NCBI GenBank assembly: GCA_035293565.1
Contig: DATGMP010000062.1
Span: forward strand, 7,355 to 71,354
Direction: 5' to 3'
From: DATGMP01 sp035293565
GTDB taxonomy: Bacteria > Pseudomonadota > Alphaproteobacteria > BOG-932 > Roseiterribacteraceae
DNA: 64,000 bases
The notes under the pieces were generated by a model. The model saw only the letters and a program-made list of their open reading frames with translations, was not told the origin of the DNA and did no database searches. The position numbers and the translations under genes were made by a program. Positions 17,541 through 27,900 of this stretch are shown piece after piece (the first letter of the stretch is position 1; every line of letters begins with the position of its first letter).

Positions 17541-18911
17541 ATGGACGGAATCGATGTTTCCGCACGCAAATCGTTCAAGCCGATCCCGTTCGTAAGCGGC
17601 GCAAAAGAGCCGCGCGGCCATTTCGACGAATTCGTGAACACTCCGATCGAATTCCTCCACCGGGTTTATGAGGAATGCGGCGAAGTGGGTGAATTCGACG
17701 TCGCCGGCCTGCGCACCGTCCTTCTCGTCGGGCTGGAAGCGCAAGAGGCGTTTTTTCGGGCGCCGGAGGAGCAGCTCAACGCCGCTGCCGCCTATCAGAT
17801 GATGGTGCCGGTGCAGGGCGAGGGCGTGCAATTCGGCGCGCCGCCCGAGATCGAGCGCCAGCAGCTCCGCATCCAATATCAAGGCCTCCGCTACGAGAAG
17901 ATGGCGAGCTACGCCGGCGTCGTCGCGCAGGAAGTCGAGGATTTCATCAAGGATTGGGGCGACGAGGGCGAGTTCGATTTCTATGAAGGCTTCACCGACC
18001 TCACGCTGAAGACTTCCACGCATTGCTTGCTCGGCACTGAGCTGCGCTATCGCGTGACCGATGAAATCCGCGAGCTCTATCACGATCTCGAAAAGGGACT
18101 CGACCCATCGGCTCTTCTCGATCCTTACGCGCAGAAGGAAAGCTTTCTAAAGCGCGACGTCGCCCATCACCGGCTGCGCGAGATCGTCGACGACGCCGTG
18201 CGCGAGCGTCGAGCGAGCGGCGCCGTCTCCAATGATATGCTGCAAATCTATATGGACGCGCAGTACGAAGACGGCAGCAAGCTGACCGAGAAAGAGATCA
18301 CCGGCATGGTGATTTGGTTCATGTTCGCCGGGCACCACACGAGCTCCAACACTGCGACCTGGGTCCTGCTCGAGATCTGCCGTCATCCCGAATATCAGGC
18401 TGAGCTCAAGGCGGAGATCGACCGGCTGTACGAGAAGGAAAAGCAGCTCAGCATGAACGCGCAGCGCGACATTCCGCTGCTCGAAGGCTTCATGCGCGAA
18501 TGCCTACGAGTCCATCCGCCGCTGAACACGCTGACCCGGCGCGTGCTCTATGATTTCCAATACAAGGACTACAAGGTGGAGGCCGGCAAGAATGTGATGG
18601 TGTGCCCGCATGTGGCCCACCGGCTCCCGGAAGTATTCCCCAATCCGGCCCTCTTCGATCCGAAGCGGCCGGTGCATGAGAATGCGTTCTCGACCATCTC
18701 CTTCGGAGGCGGCCGCCACAAATGCATCGGTAACGCATTTGCGCTGCTGCAAGTGCGCACCATCTTCTGCGCCTTGCTGCACCACTATGATTTCGAGCTG
18801 ACGGAACCGTTTGAAAGCTATGGCGAGGAAATGCCGAGCCTCATTCTGAGGCCGACCCTGCCCTGCCGCGTGCGATACAAGCGGCGGGCATCGTTGGCGG
18901 CCGGACGGTAG
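17541..18911 (+). CDS. Cytochrome P450, CYP51-like
   Basis: A 456-residue soluble P450. The I-helix MFAGHHTSS (263-269 for AGHHTSS) is the hallmark of CYP51 sterol 14-alpha-demethylases. The K-helix E320/R323 is in ECLRVHPP and the heme thiolate is C395 in SFGGGRHKCIGNAF. The GEGVQF segment near 93-98 matches the CYP51 GEGVVFD region, but the following residues differ (GAPPEIERQQ). No sterol biosynthesis gene is visible within the window, so the role may be oxidation of an imported terpenoid or steroid-like compound. The start at 17541 has GGGGAGG upstream. An electron-transfer partner is not encoded next to it. Confidence 0.9.
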   Translation: MDGIDVSARKSFKPIPFVSGAKEPRGHFDEFVNTPIEFLHRVYEECGEVGEFDVAGLRTVLLVGLEAQEAFFRAPEEQLNAAAAYQMMVPVQGEGVQFGAPPEIERQQLRIQYQGLRYEKMASYAGVVAQEVEDFIKDWGDEGEFDFYEGFTDLTLKTSTHCLLGTELRYRVTDEIRELYHDLEKGLDPSALLDPYAQKESFLKRDVAHHRLREIVDDAVRERRASGAVSNDMLQIYMDAQYEDGSKLTEKEITGMVIWFMFAGHHTSSNTATWVLLEICRHPEYQAELKAEIDRLYEKEKQLSMNAQRDIPLLEGFMRECLRVHPPLNTLTRRVLYDFQYKDYKVEAGKNVMVCPHVAHRLPEVFPNPALFDPKRPVHENAFSTISFGGGRHKCIGNAFALLQVRTIFCALLHHYDFELTEPFESYGEEMPSLILRPTLPCRVRYKRRASLAAGR

Positions 18912-19002
18912 CTATCGGGAAAACGCCGTACAACCATCGCCAATGGTCATTCGGCATCGGACCGGACGGGCGGCGACGCTGCGCCCCGAGCGCATGCTTT
19001 GC

Positions 19003-19368
19003 TCAAACCGCAATCCCCGCCTCCACCATCGCCACGAACAGCTTCGAGGCGCGCGGGAAGCCCACATAGTGAGAGAGGAAGACGGGGATCTCCTTGATCT
19101 GCTCCTCGCTCATCTCGCCTTTGAGCAGCGCGGTTTTCATCTGGATGACGAAGGGCGATTGCTCACCGAGAGCGGCCAGCACGCCGATCACCATCATGCG
19201 CCGGTCGCGAATGGACAGCACGTCGCGTGCCCAGACTTCGCCGAAGGATTGGTCCAGCAGAAGCTTGAGGAATTCGGCTTCGTCAGCGTTCTTCGGCAGC
19301 GGCACGACGCCGCCATAGACCTCATCGAACATCTTCTTGCCGAGCGCACGACGATCGCTGCCGGACAT
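19003..19368 (-). CDS. Carboxymuconolactone decarboxylase family protein
   Basis: A 121-residue all-helical protein of the CMD/AhpD superfamily. It lacks cysteine altogether, so it is not an AhpD-type peroxidase; the pattern RDRRMMVIGVLAALG followed by FLSHYVGFPRAS resembles gamma-carboxymuconolactone decarboxylases of aromatic degradation, including the conserved histidine. ATG 19368 has GGAGG six bases upstream; the GTG just before it is less likely. It is 46 bases downstream of the dehydrogenase gene on the same strand, and the two are probably one operon. Confidence 0.82.
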   Translation of the reverse strand: MSGSDRRALGKKMFDEVYGGVVPLPKNADEAEFLKLLLDQSFGEVWARDVLSIRDRRMMVIGVLAALGEQSPFVIQMKTALLKGEMSEEQIKEIPVFLSHYVGFPRASKLFVAMVEAGIAV

Positions 19369-19414
19369 CACTGGCCTCCATTAGGTCGAAATGCGGGAAA
19401 GAAGCGCGCGGGCC

Positions 19415-20251
19415 CTATTGGCCGACCATCGCCTTCCTGACGAATTCCTTGGCATGGATCGCGGTCGGGACCGCGACGCCGACACTATCGCCCAGGCTGA
19501 TCGCCAGCTCCAGATCCTTCTCGCCGATCCGTCCCTGACTATCCATGAAAGCGGCGCGGTCCGCGGGCGAGCCGGTGAATCGGCGAGGCCCGTCGACGAA
19601 GGCCGCCTCCATGGTCGGCGTCAGATTGCCGTTGCGCTTCATGACCTGCGCGAGTTTGTCGAGCGGCACGCCTCCGGCCATGGCGAGGGTGAAGGCCTGG
19701 CGGCCGACAAGAAGCTCCACCCAGGCAACGAGGTTGTTGCTGATCTTGAGGACCATCGCCGAGCCCAGCGGGCCGACATGGACGACGTCGGTCGAGTAGA
19801 CTTCCAGAATCGGTCGGACGCGCTCGGTCACCGCTTCGGCGCCTCCGGTCATCGTGAAAACGAATTGCCCGCCGCTCTGCATCACCGTGCGCGTCACCGG
19901 CGCGTCGATCAACGTCACGCCGCGGCGCGCAGCTTTCCCAGCGAGATCCACGATCGTCTCCGGCTTGACCGTGCTGTGGACGAGCACGATCGAACCCTTG
20001 ATCATGCTGTCGAGCAGGCGCCCGGCGCCCTCCAGCACATCACGCACTTGCTGGTCGTCGCGCACGCAGATGCTGATGACGTCCCGGTCACGCCCGAGCT
20101 CGGCAAGGGATCCTGCGATCTTCGCCTTGCCCTCGAACGCGGCCAAGGCCGTGGCCGACACATCATAGACCATGAAATCGAAAGGCGATTTGGCGAGCAG
20201 CCTCGCTTGATCCCCGCCCATGCTGCCCAGTCCCACATAACCGACGCGCAT
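19415..20251 (-). CDS. NAD(P)-dependent beta-hydroxyacid dehydrogenase (3-hydroxyisobutyrate dehydrogenase-like)
   Basis: A 278-residue enzyme of the 6-phosphogluconate/3-hydroxyisobutyrate dehydrogenase superfamily, which oxidises beta-hydroxyacids or reduces the semialdehydes. The N-terminal motif MRVGYVGLGSMGGDQA binds the dinucleotide; the substrate loop is TLIDAPVTRTVMQSGG and the catalytic lysine is in LKISNNLVAWVELL. Aspartate in MVYDVSA suggests NAD preference. ATG 20251 has GGGAGAC upstream; the frame from 20314 is not supported. It precedes the CMD-like gene in the same direction, suggesting one degradative operon. Confidence 0.87.
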   Translation of the reverse strand: MRVGYVGLGSMGGDQARLLAKSPFDFMVYDVSATALAAFEGKAKIAGSLAELGRDRDVISICVRDDQQVRDVLEGAGRLLDSMIKGSIVLVHSTVKPETIVDLAGKAARRGVTLIDAPVTRTVMQSGGQFVFTMTGGAEAVTERVRPILEVYSTDVVHVGPLGSAMVLKISNNLVAWVELLVGRQAFTLAMAGGVPLDKLAQVMKRNGNLTPTMEAAFVDGPRRFTGSPADRAAFMDSQGRIGEKDLELAISLGDSVGVAVPTAIHAKEFVRKAMVGQ

Positions 20252-20494
20252 TACTGTCTCCCGCTCGACGTTGGACGAAATTCGTCCGTTGCCCATCCCC
20301 CGTGTTTGAATCATGAAAGCATAAAAGCATTACGATGGAAATGTTTTTGGAAAATCGAGCTATTTTGCTAAATTTCTAACCGTCGGCAACAACTTGTCCG
20401 CGTAAAATAGTAAACGCGACAACCACAATCTTCACCTGAAATTAATTGAAACCGCCGCATTGGTTGCAACCAGCGTGCGCCCTGGGGGCTAGCT

Positions 20495-20959
20495 TTGGAA
20501 CTCGACCTATCAGGTCTTCTGGTGGCCGTGATCGACGATAACCGCACGATGCGGCACATCGTCGGCACGATCCTGCGCAAATGCAATGTCGGCTGTGTCG
20601 TCGAAGCCGAGAACGGCGCGGAGGCGCTCGAACAATTCGAGCTCGTTCAACCCGACGTCATCTTCTGCGACTGGGTAATGAAACCGATCTCCGGGATCGA
20701 GTTCCTGCACAAGGTGCGCGCGGGCGAAGCCAAGATCGACAGCAATACGCCCGTCATCATGATGACGAGTCAGGTCGAGGCGGGCCAAGTGCTCGAAGCA
20801 AAGCGGGCCGGCGTCTCCGGCTATCTCGCCAAGCCAGTCACCGTCGGCGGCATCATGGCGCGGCTCTTGGCGGTTCTCGGACCCGAAGTAGGAGCGGCCA
20901 AGCCTCAGAAATTCGCGGCCACCGTGCCGCACCTGTCGAGAGTCCGTAGCTCGGCTTGA
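20495..20959 (+). CDS. Single-domain response regulator (CheY-like)
   Basis: A 154-residue receiver domain without a recognisable output domain. Acidic residues lie in AVIDDNRTMR, the phosphoacceptor is D59 in IFCDWVMKPISG, with T91 and K113 (GYLAKPVT) completing the site. A ~25-residue proline/alanine tail follows. It has no adjacent kinase; the nearest is the hybrid kinase block starting at 23.3 kb. It starts with TTG (TTGGAACTCGAC), supported by GGGGG upstream; the next in-frame ATG would remove the first beta strand and the acidic pocket. Confidence 0.88.
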   Translation: MELDLSGLLVAVIDDNRTMRHIVGTILRKCNVGCVVEAENGAEALEQFELVQPDVIFCDWVMKPISGIEFLHKVRAGEAKIDSNTPVIMMTSQVEAGQVLEAKRAGVSGYLAKPVTVGGIMARLLAVLGPEVGAAKPQKFAATVPHLSRVRSSA

Positions 20960-21124
20960 GCGTCCGTCCCGATCCGGACGAATTTTCAAAATAGCGCATC
21001 CAATCGATGCTGCCAGGGTATACATGAGTGTATTCCGTTGGCCTCGACTCTGCGATATCGTCCAATTCACCCATGAGGAACCATACGCCGCCGGGCAGCC
21101 AGGCGCGGAAAACGGGGGGACGAA

Positions 21125-23236
21125 ATGCAATCCAAATGGATTCTGGGCGCGCTGGCGTCAGCTTCCTTGATAATGACGGCCGGTCTCGCATGGAGATCGG
21201 GGCATGCTGCGGGGAACGACATCGAAATCGTCGACGATGATATCGGCGGCGTGGTCACCAGCGCCAAAGGTCCGGAGGCAGGTGTCTGGGTGATCGCGGA
21301 AACCGCCGATCTTCCCACTAAGTACGCCAAGATGGTCGTCACCGACGACAACGGGCGCTATGTCATCCCGGATCTGCCTAAGGCGAATTACAAGGTCTGG
21401 GTGCGTGGCTATGGGCTCGTCGACTCGGCTCATGTCGATGCGGCGCCCGGCAAGCGGCTCGACCTCGCTGCCGCCGTCGCACCCGATCCGAAAGCGGCTG
21501 CCGAGTACTATCCGGCAAGCTACTGGTATGCATTGCTGCAGCCGCCGGCCGACAGCGACTTCCCGGGCACGGGTCCCAAGGGCAACGGGATCAACGTCCA
21601 GTTCAAGACTCAGCAATACTGGTTCGCCAACATGAAGGAGAATTGCTCCTTCTGCCATCAGGTCGGCGATAAGGCGACCCGCTCCTTCGCCGACAACAGC
21701 ATCGAAGCCTGGGGCGAGCGGGTTACGAAGAACCCGATGATGAACGCGCATATGGCGCGCTTCGGCCGTCAGCGCGGACTCAAGATGTTCGCGGACTGGT
21801 CGGCCCGTATCGCCGGCGGCGAGATTCCACCGGTGCCGCCGTCACGCCCGGAGGGCATCGAACGCAATGTCGTCGTGACGGTGCGTGACTGGGCGGGCGG
21901 GCGATCGGTTCATGACCAGATTACCACCGACCGGCGCAATCCCACCGTCAACGCGGGCGGTCCGTCCTACGGCGTATCGACGGGCGGCGGAACGATCGAG
22001 ATTATCGACCCCAAGACAAACATGGTCTCAACCGTCAACATTCCGGGCTATCCGGATCCGAGCTCAAAGGTCACGTCCGGACCGCACACCGACATGATGG
22101 ATCAGAAGGGCCGCGTCTGGATCGCGACGATCAACCGCTCGGGCAAGAATCCCGACTATTGCAAGAACGGCGACACGCCCTACTCGAAGCTCGCGCCGCG
22201 GGCGGAAGAGAACGGCAAGCTCATCGAGATGTATGATCCGGCGACCGGCAAGGTCGAAAACATTCCCATCTGCGCTTCGACCGATCATCTGAATTTCGGC
22301 CGGGACAAGGACAACACGCTCTTCTTCTCGGGCGAGTTCGACGCGCTCGGCTGGTTCGACACCAAGGTATGGGACGAGACTCACGATCCGAAGAAGGCCG
22401 AGGGCTGGTGCCCGATGGTTGTCGACACAACGAATGCCGGCAAGATCACCGGCCATATGGCGGATTGGAATGTGTTCGGCGGCGATCCGGGCTCGCCGAA
22501 TTATTTCGAGCAGTACAAGACGCCGGATCCCAAGAAACAGACGCTCGTCACCGGTTTCATCTACGGCATCGGGGTCGGACCCAAGGATGGAATCGTCTGG
22601 GGCGCCAACTATCTGCCCTATGTCCCCGGCGGGCTCGTCCGAATGGATCGCGGCAGCCATCCGCCCGAGACCTGCAAGATCGAGTTCTATCAGCCGCCGC
22701 TGATCAAAGGCCGGTATCTCGCCTTCAACCCGCGGGGCGTGGACGTCGACTCACAAGGCGTCGCTTGGGCCGCTTTTGCATCCGGCCAGATCGGCGCTTT
22801 CGATCGCCGCAAATGCAAGGGCAAGCTGACCGGTCCGGACGCGATCGGGCAACAATGTCCCGAGGGCTGGAGCATCTATTATCCGCCGAGCCCCAAAGTC
22901 GCGGGCACCGACCTCGGCTCCGACCATATCTATGCCACCTGGATCGACACGGAGAATGTCATGGGGCTGGGCAAGGATACGCCCTTCTTCCCGGGCACCA
23001 ACTCGGACTCGATCCTCGCCTTCCTGCCGAAGACGAAGAAATGGGTCGTACTGCGCGTGCCGTATCCGATGGGCTTCTACACCCGCGGCGTCGACGCGCG
23101 CATCGACGATCCCAAGGCAGGCTGGAAGGGCCGCACCATGTGGGCCTCCTACAGCGAGGCGATGAACCACCAGGAGGGCAACCTCTCGAGCCACATCGCC
23201 ACATTTCAGATCAGGCCGAACCCGCTGGCGCACTGA
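21125..23236 (+). CDS. Exported mono-heme beta-propeller protein with carboxypeptidase regulatory-like domain
   Basis: A 703-residue periplasmic protein. A signal peptide spans ~1-29 (LASASLIMTAGLAW, cleavage near HAAG). Residues ~38-115 form a carboxypeptidase regulatory-like (beta-sandwich) domain (GGVVTSAKGPEAGVWVIAE, DDNGRYVIPDLPKANYKVWV). A single heme motif CSFCH is at 174-178. The remaining ~450 residues have repeated blade-like segments (GRVWIATINRSG, GVGPKDGIVWGANY, GVAWAAFASGQIGAFD) resembling streptogramin-lyase/SMP-30-type propellers. Such a mix suggests a redox enzyme or sensor receiving electrons in the periplasm, but no activity is established. GGGGGGACGAA lies before ATG 21125. 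Confidence 0.78.
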   Translation: MQSKWILGALASASLIMTAGLAWRSGHAAGNDIEIVDDDIGGVVTSAKGPEAGVWVIAETADLPTKYAKMVVTDDNGRYVIPDLPKANYKVWVRGYGLVDSAHVDAAPGKRLDLAAAVAPDPKAAAEYYPASYWYALLQPPADSDFPGTGPKGNGINVQFKTQQYWFANMKENCSFCHQVGDKATRSFADNSIEAWGERVTKNPMMNAHMARFGRQRGLKMFADWSARIAGGEIPPVPPSRPEGIERNVVVTVRDWAGGRSVHDQITTDRRNPTVNAGGPSYGVSTGGGTIEIIDPKTNMVSTVNIPGYPDPSSKVTSGPHTDMMDQKGRVWIATINRSGKNPDYCKNGDTPYSKLAPRAEENGKLIEMYDPATGKVENIPICASTDHLNFGRDKDNTLFFSGEFDALGWFDTKVWDETHDPKKAEGWCPMVVDTTNAGKITGHMADWNVFGGDPGSPNYFEQYKTPDPKKQTLVTGFIYGIGVGPKDGIVWGANYLPYVPGGLVRMDRGSHPPETCKIEFYQPPLIKGRYLAFNPRGVDVDSQGVAWAAFASGQIGAFDRRKCKGKLTGPDAIGQQCPEGWSIYYPPSPKVAGTDLGSDHIYATWIDTENVMGLGKDTPFFPGTNSDSILAFLPKTKKWVVLRVPYPMGFYTRGVDARIDDPKAGWKGRTMWASYSEAMNHQEGNLSSHIATFQIRPNPLAH

Positions 23237-23309
23237 TCCGGCGCATCCGAGCGCTGCAGGCCCGCGGAAACCTGCAAGATCGTTGGACAGGGTATCTTCC
23301 TCGCGTGGG

Positions 23310-24956
23310 TCACCGGGAGGGTCTTGGAGGTCTCGCCTTAGCTAAGATCGTCGCGAGTTCCACCGGACGAAACGGCTTGCGCAGCACTGGGTAGCCCTGC
23401 TCTTCGATCCGCCGATCCATGTCGCCGGCGTACCCGGTGATGATGACGACCGGCAGATCGGGTCGTTGACGCCGCGCCTCGACCGCAAGCTCGGCGCCAT
23501 TCATGCCGGGCATGAGGAGGTCCACCACGAGGACGTCGAGGTGGTCCCCTCGACCGAGAATGGTGAGCGCAGCCGCAGCGCTCCCGACATCGGTTACTTC
23601 GTGACCGTCCTCGCGCAGGGCGGCGGCGATCGCAGTGCGCACGAGAGCCTCGTCGTCGACGAACAATACTCTGATCGGGCTGTGGTCTGCGCCGTCGCTC
23701 CGTGAGGCCAACTCCGTCGGCTCCGCAGCCCCGGCGGGCGCACGCCGTAAGATCAGGCTGACGGTAGCGCCCTCGCCTGGCTTGCTCACGATTCGCGCGG
23801 CGCCGCCCAACTGCCTGACGAGACCGTAAACCATCGATAGGCCGAGCCCCGTGCCCTTTCCGATTTCCTTGGTCGTGAAAAAGGGCTCAAACGCGCGAGC
23901 CTTGACGTCTTCGCTCATGCCGCTGCCCGTATCCCTCACGCTGAGGCTGACGCAATCGCCGGCTTCGGCGTCGATATTCTCCGGACGGTCCGGGTCATCG
24001 GCGCCGAGATTGGCCGTTTCTATCGTCAGCCTGCCGCCCGCGGGCATCGCGTCGCGCGCATTTAGGACCAGGTTCATCAAAGCGAGCTCGATTTGCCTTG
24101 AGTCGGCCAGTGCCGGCCAGAGATCGGGGGTCAATGACAGCTCGACCCCGATCGCCGGCGTGACGCTGCTCGCCAGCATGTCCTTGATTCCGAGAATCAG
24201 CTCGTTGACGTCGACCGCGCGGATGCTGAGAGCCTGCCGCCGCCCGAAGGCGAGCAGCTGCGACGTGATGCGCGCGCCGCGCTCGCCGGCCATGACGGCG
24301 TTCCGCACCAGCCGGCTGGCTTCCTCTCCAATGTCCTTGTCCAGCGCCAGTTCGAGATTGCCCAACAGCGCGGTAAGCAGGTTATTGAAGTCGTGCGCTA
24401 CGCCGCCCGTGAGCTGGCCGATCGCCTCCATCTTTCGGCTTTCGAGCAGCGCCTGCTCAGCCTTCAGGCGTTCGGCAGTTTCAGCTTCGAGATCGCGCAG
24501 GGCGGCTTCGAGTTCCACCGTGCGCTGGCGTAGGCTGCACTCCAAAGCCGCGTTGTCGATTCGAAGGCGCCGTATCGTCAGCGCCCGTTCGAGAACCGGC
24601 AGAATGGCGCTCAGCTTGAAGGGCTTGAGAATAAAGTCGATCGCGCCGCTCTTCATCGCCTCGACCGCCGTCTCGACCGTGCCTTCGCCGGTCATGATGA
24701 TGCCGACGAGATCGGGATCGATCCGTTGCGCCGCGCGGAGCAGATCGATTCCGTCCAATTCCGGCATCATCAGGTCCGCAAGCAGCAGCTCGTATTTTCC
24801 GGGACCGAGCGCATCCAGCGCGACCGGCCCGGATGTGAAACCTTCGGTTTCGTATCCCTTGCCGCGGAGCGTGTCGCACAGGGCGCGCGCGTTCGCCCCC
24901 TCGTCGTCGACGATCAGGATACGCGGTTTCGGCGACTCGGACATCTTCTCAGGCAT
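23310..24956 (-). CDS. Hybrid histidine kinase, REC-HisKA-HATPase-REC
   Basis: A 548-residue soluble signalling protein. The first receiver (residues ~12-125) has phosphoacceptor D61 in LLLADLMMPELDG and K111. A coiled-coil linker (~130-175) leads to the HisKA domain with H188 in GGVAHDFNNLL, then HATPase with N-box LMNLVLNARDAMP and G-boxes RDTGSGMS and GTGLGLSMVYG. A second receiver (428-540) has D479 in VLVVDLLMPGMNG. With no sensor domain of its own, its input is presumably phosphotransfer to the first receiver. Its start overlaps the preceding large hybrid kinase gene by 8 bases, so that kinase is the likely upstream partner. Confidence 0.94.
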   Translation of the reverse strand: MPEKMSESPKPRILIVDDEGANARALCDTLRGKGYETEGFTSGPVALDALGPGKYELLLADLMMPELDGIDLLRAAQRIDPDLVGIIMTGEGTVETAVEAMKSGAIDFILKPFKLSAILPVLERALTIRRLRIDNAALECSLRQRTVELEAALRDLEAETAERLKAEQALLESRKMEAIGQLTGGVAHDFNNLLTALLGNLELALDKDIGEEASRLVRNAVMAGERGARITSQLLAFGRRQALSIRAVDVNELILGIKDMLASSVTPAIGVELSLTPDLWPALADSRQIELALMNLVLNARDAMPAGGRLTIETANLGADDPDRPENIDAEAGDCVSLSVRDTGSGMSEDVKARAFEPFFTTKEIGKGTGLGLSMVYGLVRQLGGAARIVSKPGEGATVSLILRRAPAGAAEPTELASRSDGADHSPIRVLFVDDEALVRTAIAAALREDGHEVTDVGSAAAALTILGRGDHLDVLVVDLLMPGMNGAELAVEARRQRPDLPVVIITGYAGDMDRRIEEQGYPVLRKPFRPVELATILAKARPPRPSR

Positions 24957-27900
24957 CCGAGCGAGCTCGCGCCGACGGCGGGCAAAGCTGCGCCAAGCTC
25001 TGGCGAATATCCCGGAGCCTCGGCGGCTTGCTTAGCATCTGATCCACGTGCGGCGGCACTTCCGCATCCGCCAGGAGCCCGTGGCCCCATCCCGTAAGGA
25101 GGATCACGGGCGTCGACGGCGACATCGCCTTTACTTCGGCCGCGACCCTCCGCCCGTCGACGTAAGGCATGCCCAGGTCGGTGATCACAGCTGCGAAGCT
25201 CTCGCCGCGGTCGCACGCGCCCCGAAACGCGCCGATGCCTGCTTGGCCGTCATTCGCGACCGTCACGAGGTGGCCGTCCGCCTCGAGAGCATCCCGCAGA
25301 GCCTTCAGCAGCGCCGGATCGTCGTCGACCAGGAGAAGCTTCAGCCGGTCCGTCGGCGCGGAACGCGGCTCCACGCGCCCCGCCGCCGAAGCGGCGGCGG
25401 CCGGGAAACCGAGCCTGACGGCGGTCCCCTTACCCTGCGCGGAGTTGATCTCCATGTCGGCGCCATGACGCTGCGCCACGCCATAGACCATCGCCAAGCC
25501 GAGACCGGTGCCGCGCTCGCCTTTGGTCGTGAAGAAGGGCTCGAGGCAGCGGCCCCTCGTCTCCGGATCCATGCCGACGCCGGTGTCCTCGACTTCGATC
25601 TCGACCGTCGGCCTCCCGCCGCCGTTTCCCGGAGTCCCGTTCTGCGTGCGCAAGGTCAGGACGCCGCCATCGGGCATGGCGTCCACGGCGTTCAGGACGA
25701 GGTTGATCAGCGCCTCCCGCACTTCGCTCTCGACGCCCATGATCGCGGGAAGCTCCCGACCGAGGTCCGTGCGGACATCGATCACGGTACCCTTCTGCAT
25801 GACCATGTCGCTCCAGCGCGCTTTCGTAAGATCTATCACCTGACGGACGATTTCGTTCGCGCTCACCGGCGCCAAGATCAATTGCGGCTCGCGCTGCCGA
25901 TAAAACTCCTTCATCCGCGCGATCGTGTGAGCGATGTCCTCGACCGACCGCTGGATGGTTTCGAGATAGCTCCGCGCCGTCGGGCTCAGGCCCGTCTCGG
26001 TTTCCAACAGCGACTCTGTGTAGAGAGCGACCGGCGACAGAGCATTGTTGATGTCATGGGCGATGCCGCTGGCCATCTGCCCGAGCGCGCGCAGCCGCTC
26101 CTGCTGCATGATTGTCTGCTGAGATTGGCGCAGATCGTCATAAGCCGCCTGAAGCGCGCCATGGAGCTGCGCTTGATGGACCGCGAGAGCCGCGTGCTCG
26201 CTGAGCTGCCGCAGGAACTCGCATTCGCCGCTGACGAACCCATCGGCCGCGAACCGGGCCACGACGAGAACCCCGAACACCTTGCTTTCCACCTGCAGCG
26301 GCGCCGCCACCAATGAGCGCAACCGACCGCGGCTCAGCCGCTGCGGAAAAGGAGATTCGATCTTCGCGATGTCCGGCTCATAGACAAGCTGTCCCCGAAC
26401 GCAGCGCGACAATCCGTTCTCGTCGATATCGATGCGCGCCCGTTCAGGCATCGCCAACTCGAGCGCAAGCGCATGGCTTTTGACGCCCACCGCCGCGATC
26501 GTGAGCGCCTTGTCCAAGCCGTCATAGAGGCAAAGGCAAGCGAAATCCGCCGGGAGCTGGTCCTCTATGCTCCGCACGACGACCTGAAAGATGCTTTGAA
26601 CGTCCTGGCGTTGACCGATTGCGCGCGTGACCTGGTCAAGCAGCCCCAAGCGCTCGAGCTGCGTCTTCAGCTTCGCTTCGGCAAGCTTGCGTTCGGCGAT
26701 GTCGCGCACGAAGCCGGCGAACGCCATGCCGCCGCCCGCGCCTATCGGCGTGATCGCGAGCTCGACCGGAAACTCGCGCCCGTCGCGATGCAGGGCGACC
26801 AACTCGACGCGCCTGTTCAGGACCCTCGCTTCGCCAGTCGCAAGATACCGAGCCAAACCTTGTCGATGCGGACCCCGATAGCGTTCCGGAATGATGGTCG
26901 TTTCGACGGACCTGCCAAGGGCCTCCCCGCGCGTCCAGCCGAAGATCGTTTCCGCCTGCGGATTCCACCCGGTGATCACGCCGGCGCCGTCCATGGTCAC
27001 CACTGCGTCAAGCGCAGTTTCGACGATGAGGCGCGTGCGCTCCTCGCTCGCCGTCAGCGCGTTCTGAGCGCGCATGCGCTCGGTTATGTCGGTCGAGATT
27101 CCGAATACGGCATAGGGCGCGCCGGCATCGTCGCGAAGCGGCGACTTCACGGAGATGTAGGAATGAGGACCATCGTCATGCGGCGCGATCTCCTCCTCTG
27201 TGAGCGTCCCGTCGGCCTGCGCCACGCGCTCGTCCACGGCGCGAAAGGCATCGGCGGCTTCCCTCGGAAACACGTCGTAATCCGTCTTTCCGATCATCGC
27301 GCCGCGATCGACGTGGAAGATCTCTTCATAACGACGATTGACCATGAGGTAGCGGCCGGCGAGATCCTTGACGTACATGACGGCCGGCGTGTTGTCGACG
27401 ACGGCCTCCAGCAGCCGCTGGCTCTGCCGCCGCTCGAGGTCTCGTCGCGTGAGCCAGCGAGCGATCGCGACCGTGAGAGCCGCCAAGCTCACGGACATGG
27501 CGACCGCCAGAATCGCAAAGCCGAAGGGGGCGTCAAGCGCGCCCGTTCGGTAGGCGAGGACCGCCGCTCCAGCCAATAGGAGAGGCGCGGCCAGCACGAC
27601 CGGAAGTAGACGGCGAGCGGCACTTCCGCCGCTGTCGTTCGCGATTATGGCGGCGACCCAGCTGTCGCCGGGCCTCGCAAGGAGCGCGGAGACGAAGAGA
27701 AGCGCGAACGACAAGGCGGTCGGCAGGGACATCGCCGAGAACGGAAGGACCTTGTAGAGGGCTTGAACGCCGTAGGCGTAGCCGACGAGATCGAGGCCGG
27801 TGACCACGAGGCCGACGGCGATCAGCGCACCATAGGCGCGTCCGGCCCGCCTACCGGCCGGCAACAGCAGGGCGCCGGCCGCCATGAGCAGATTGAATGC

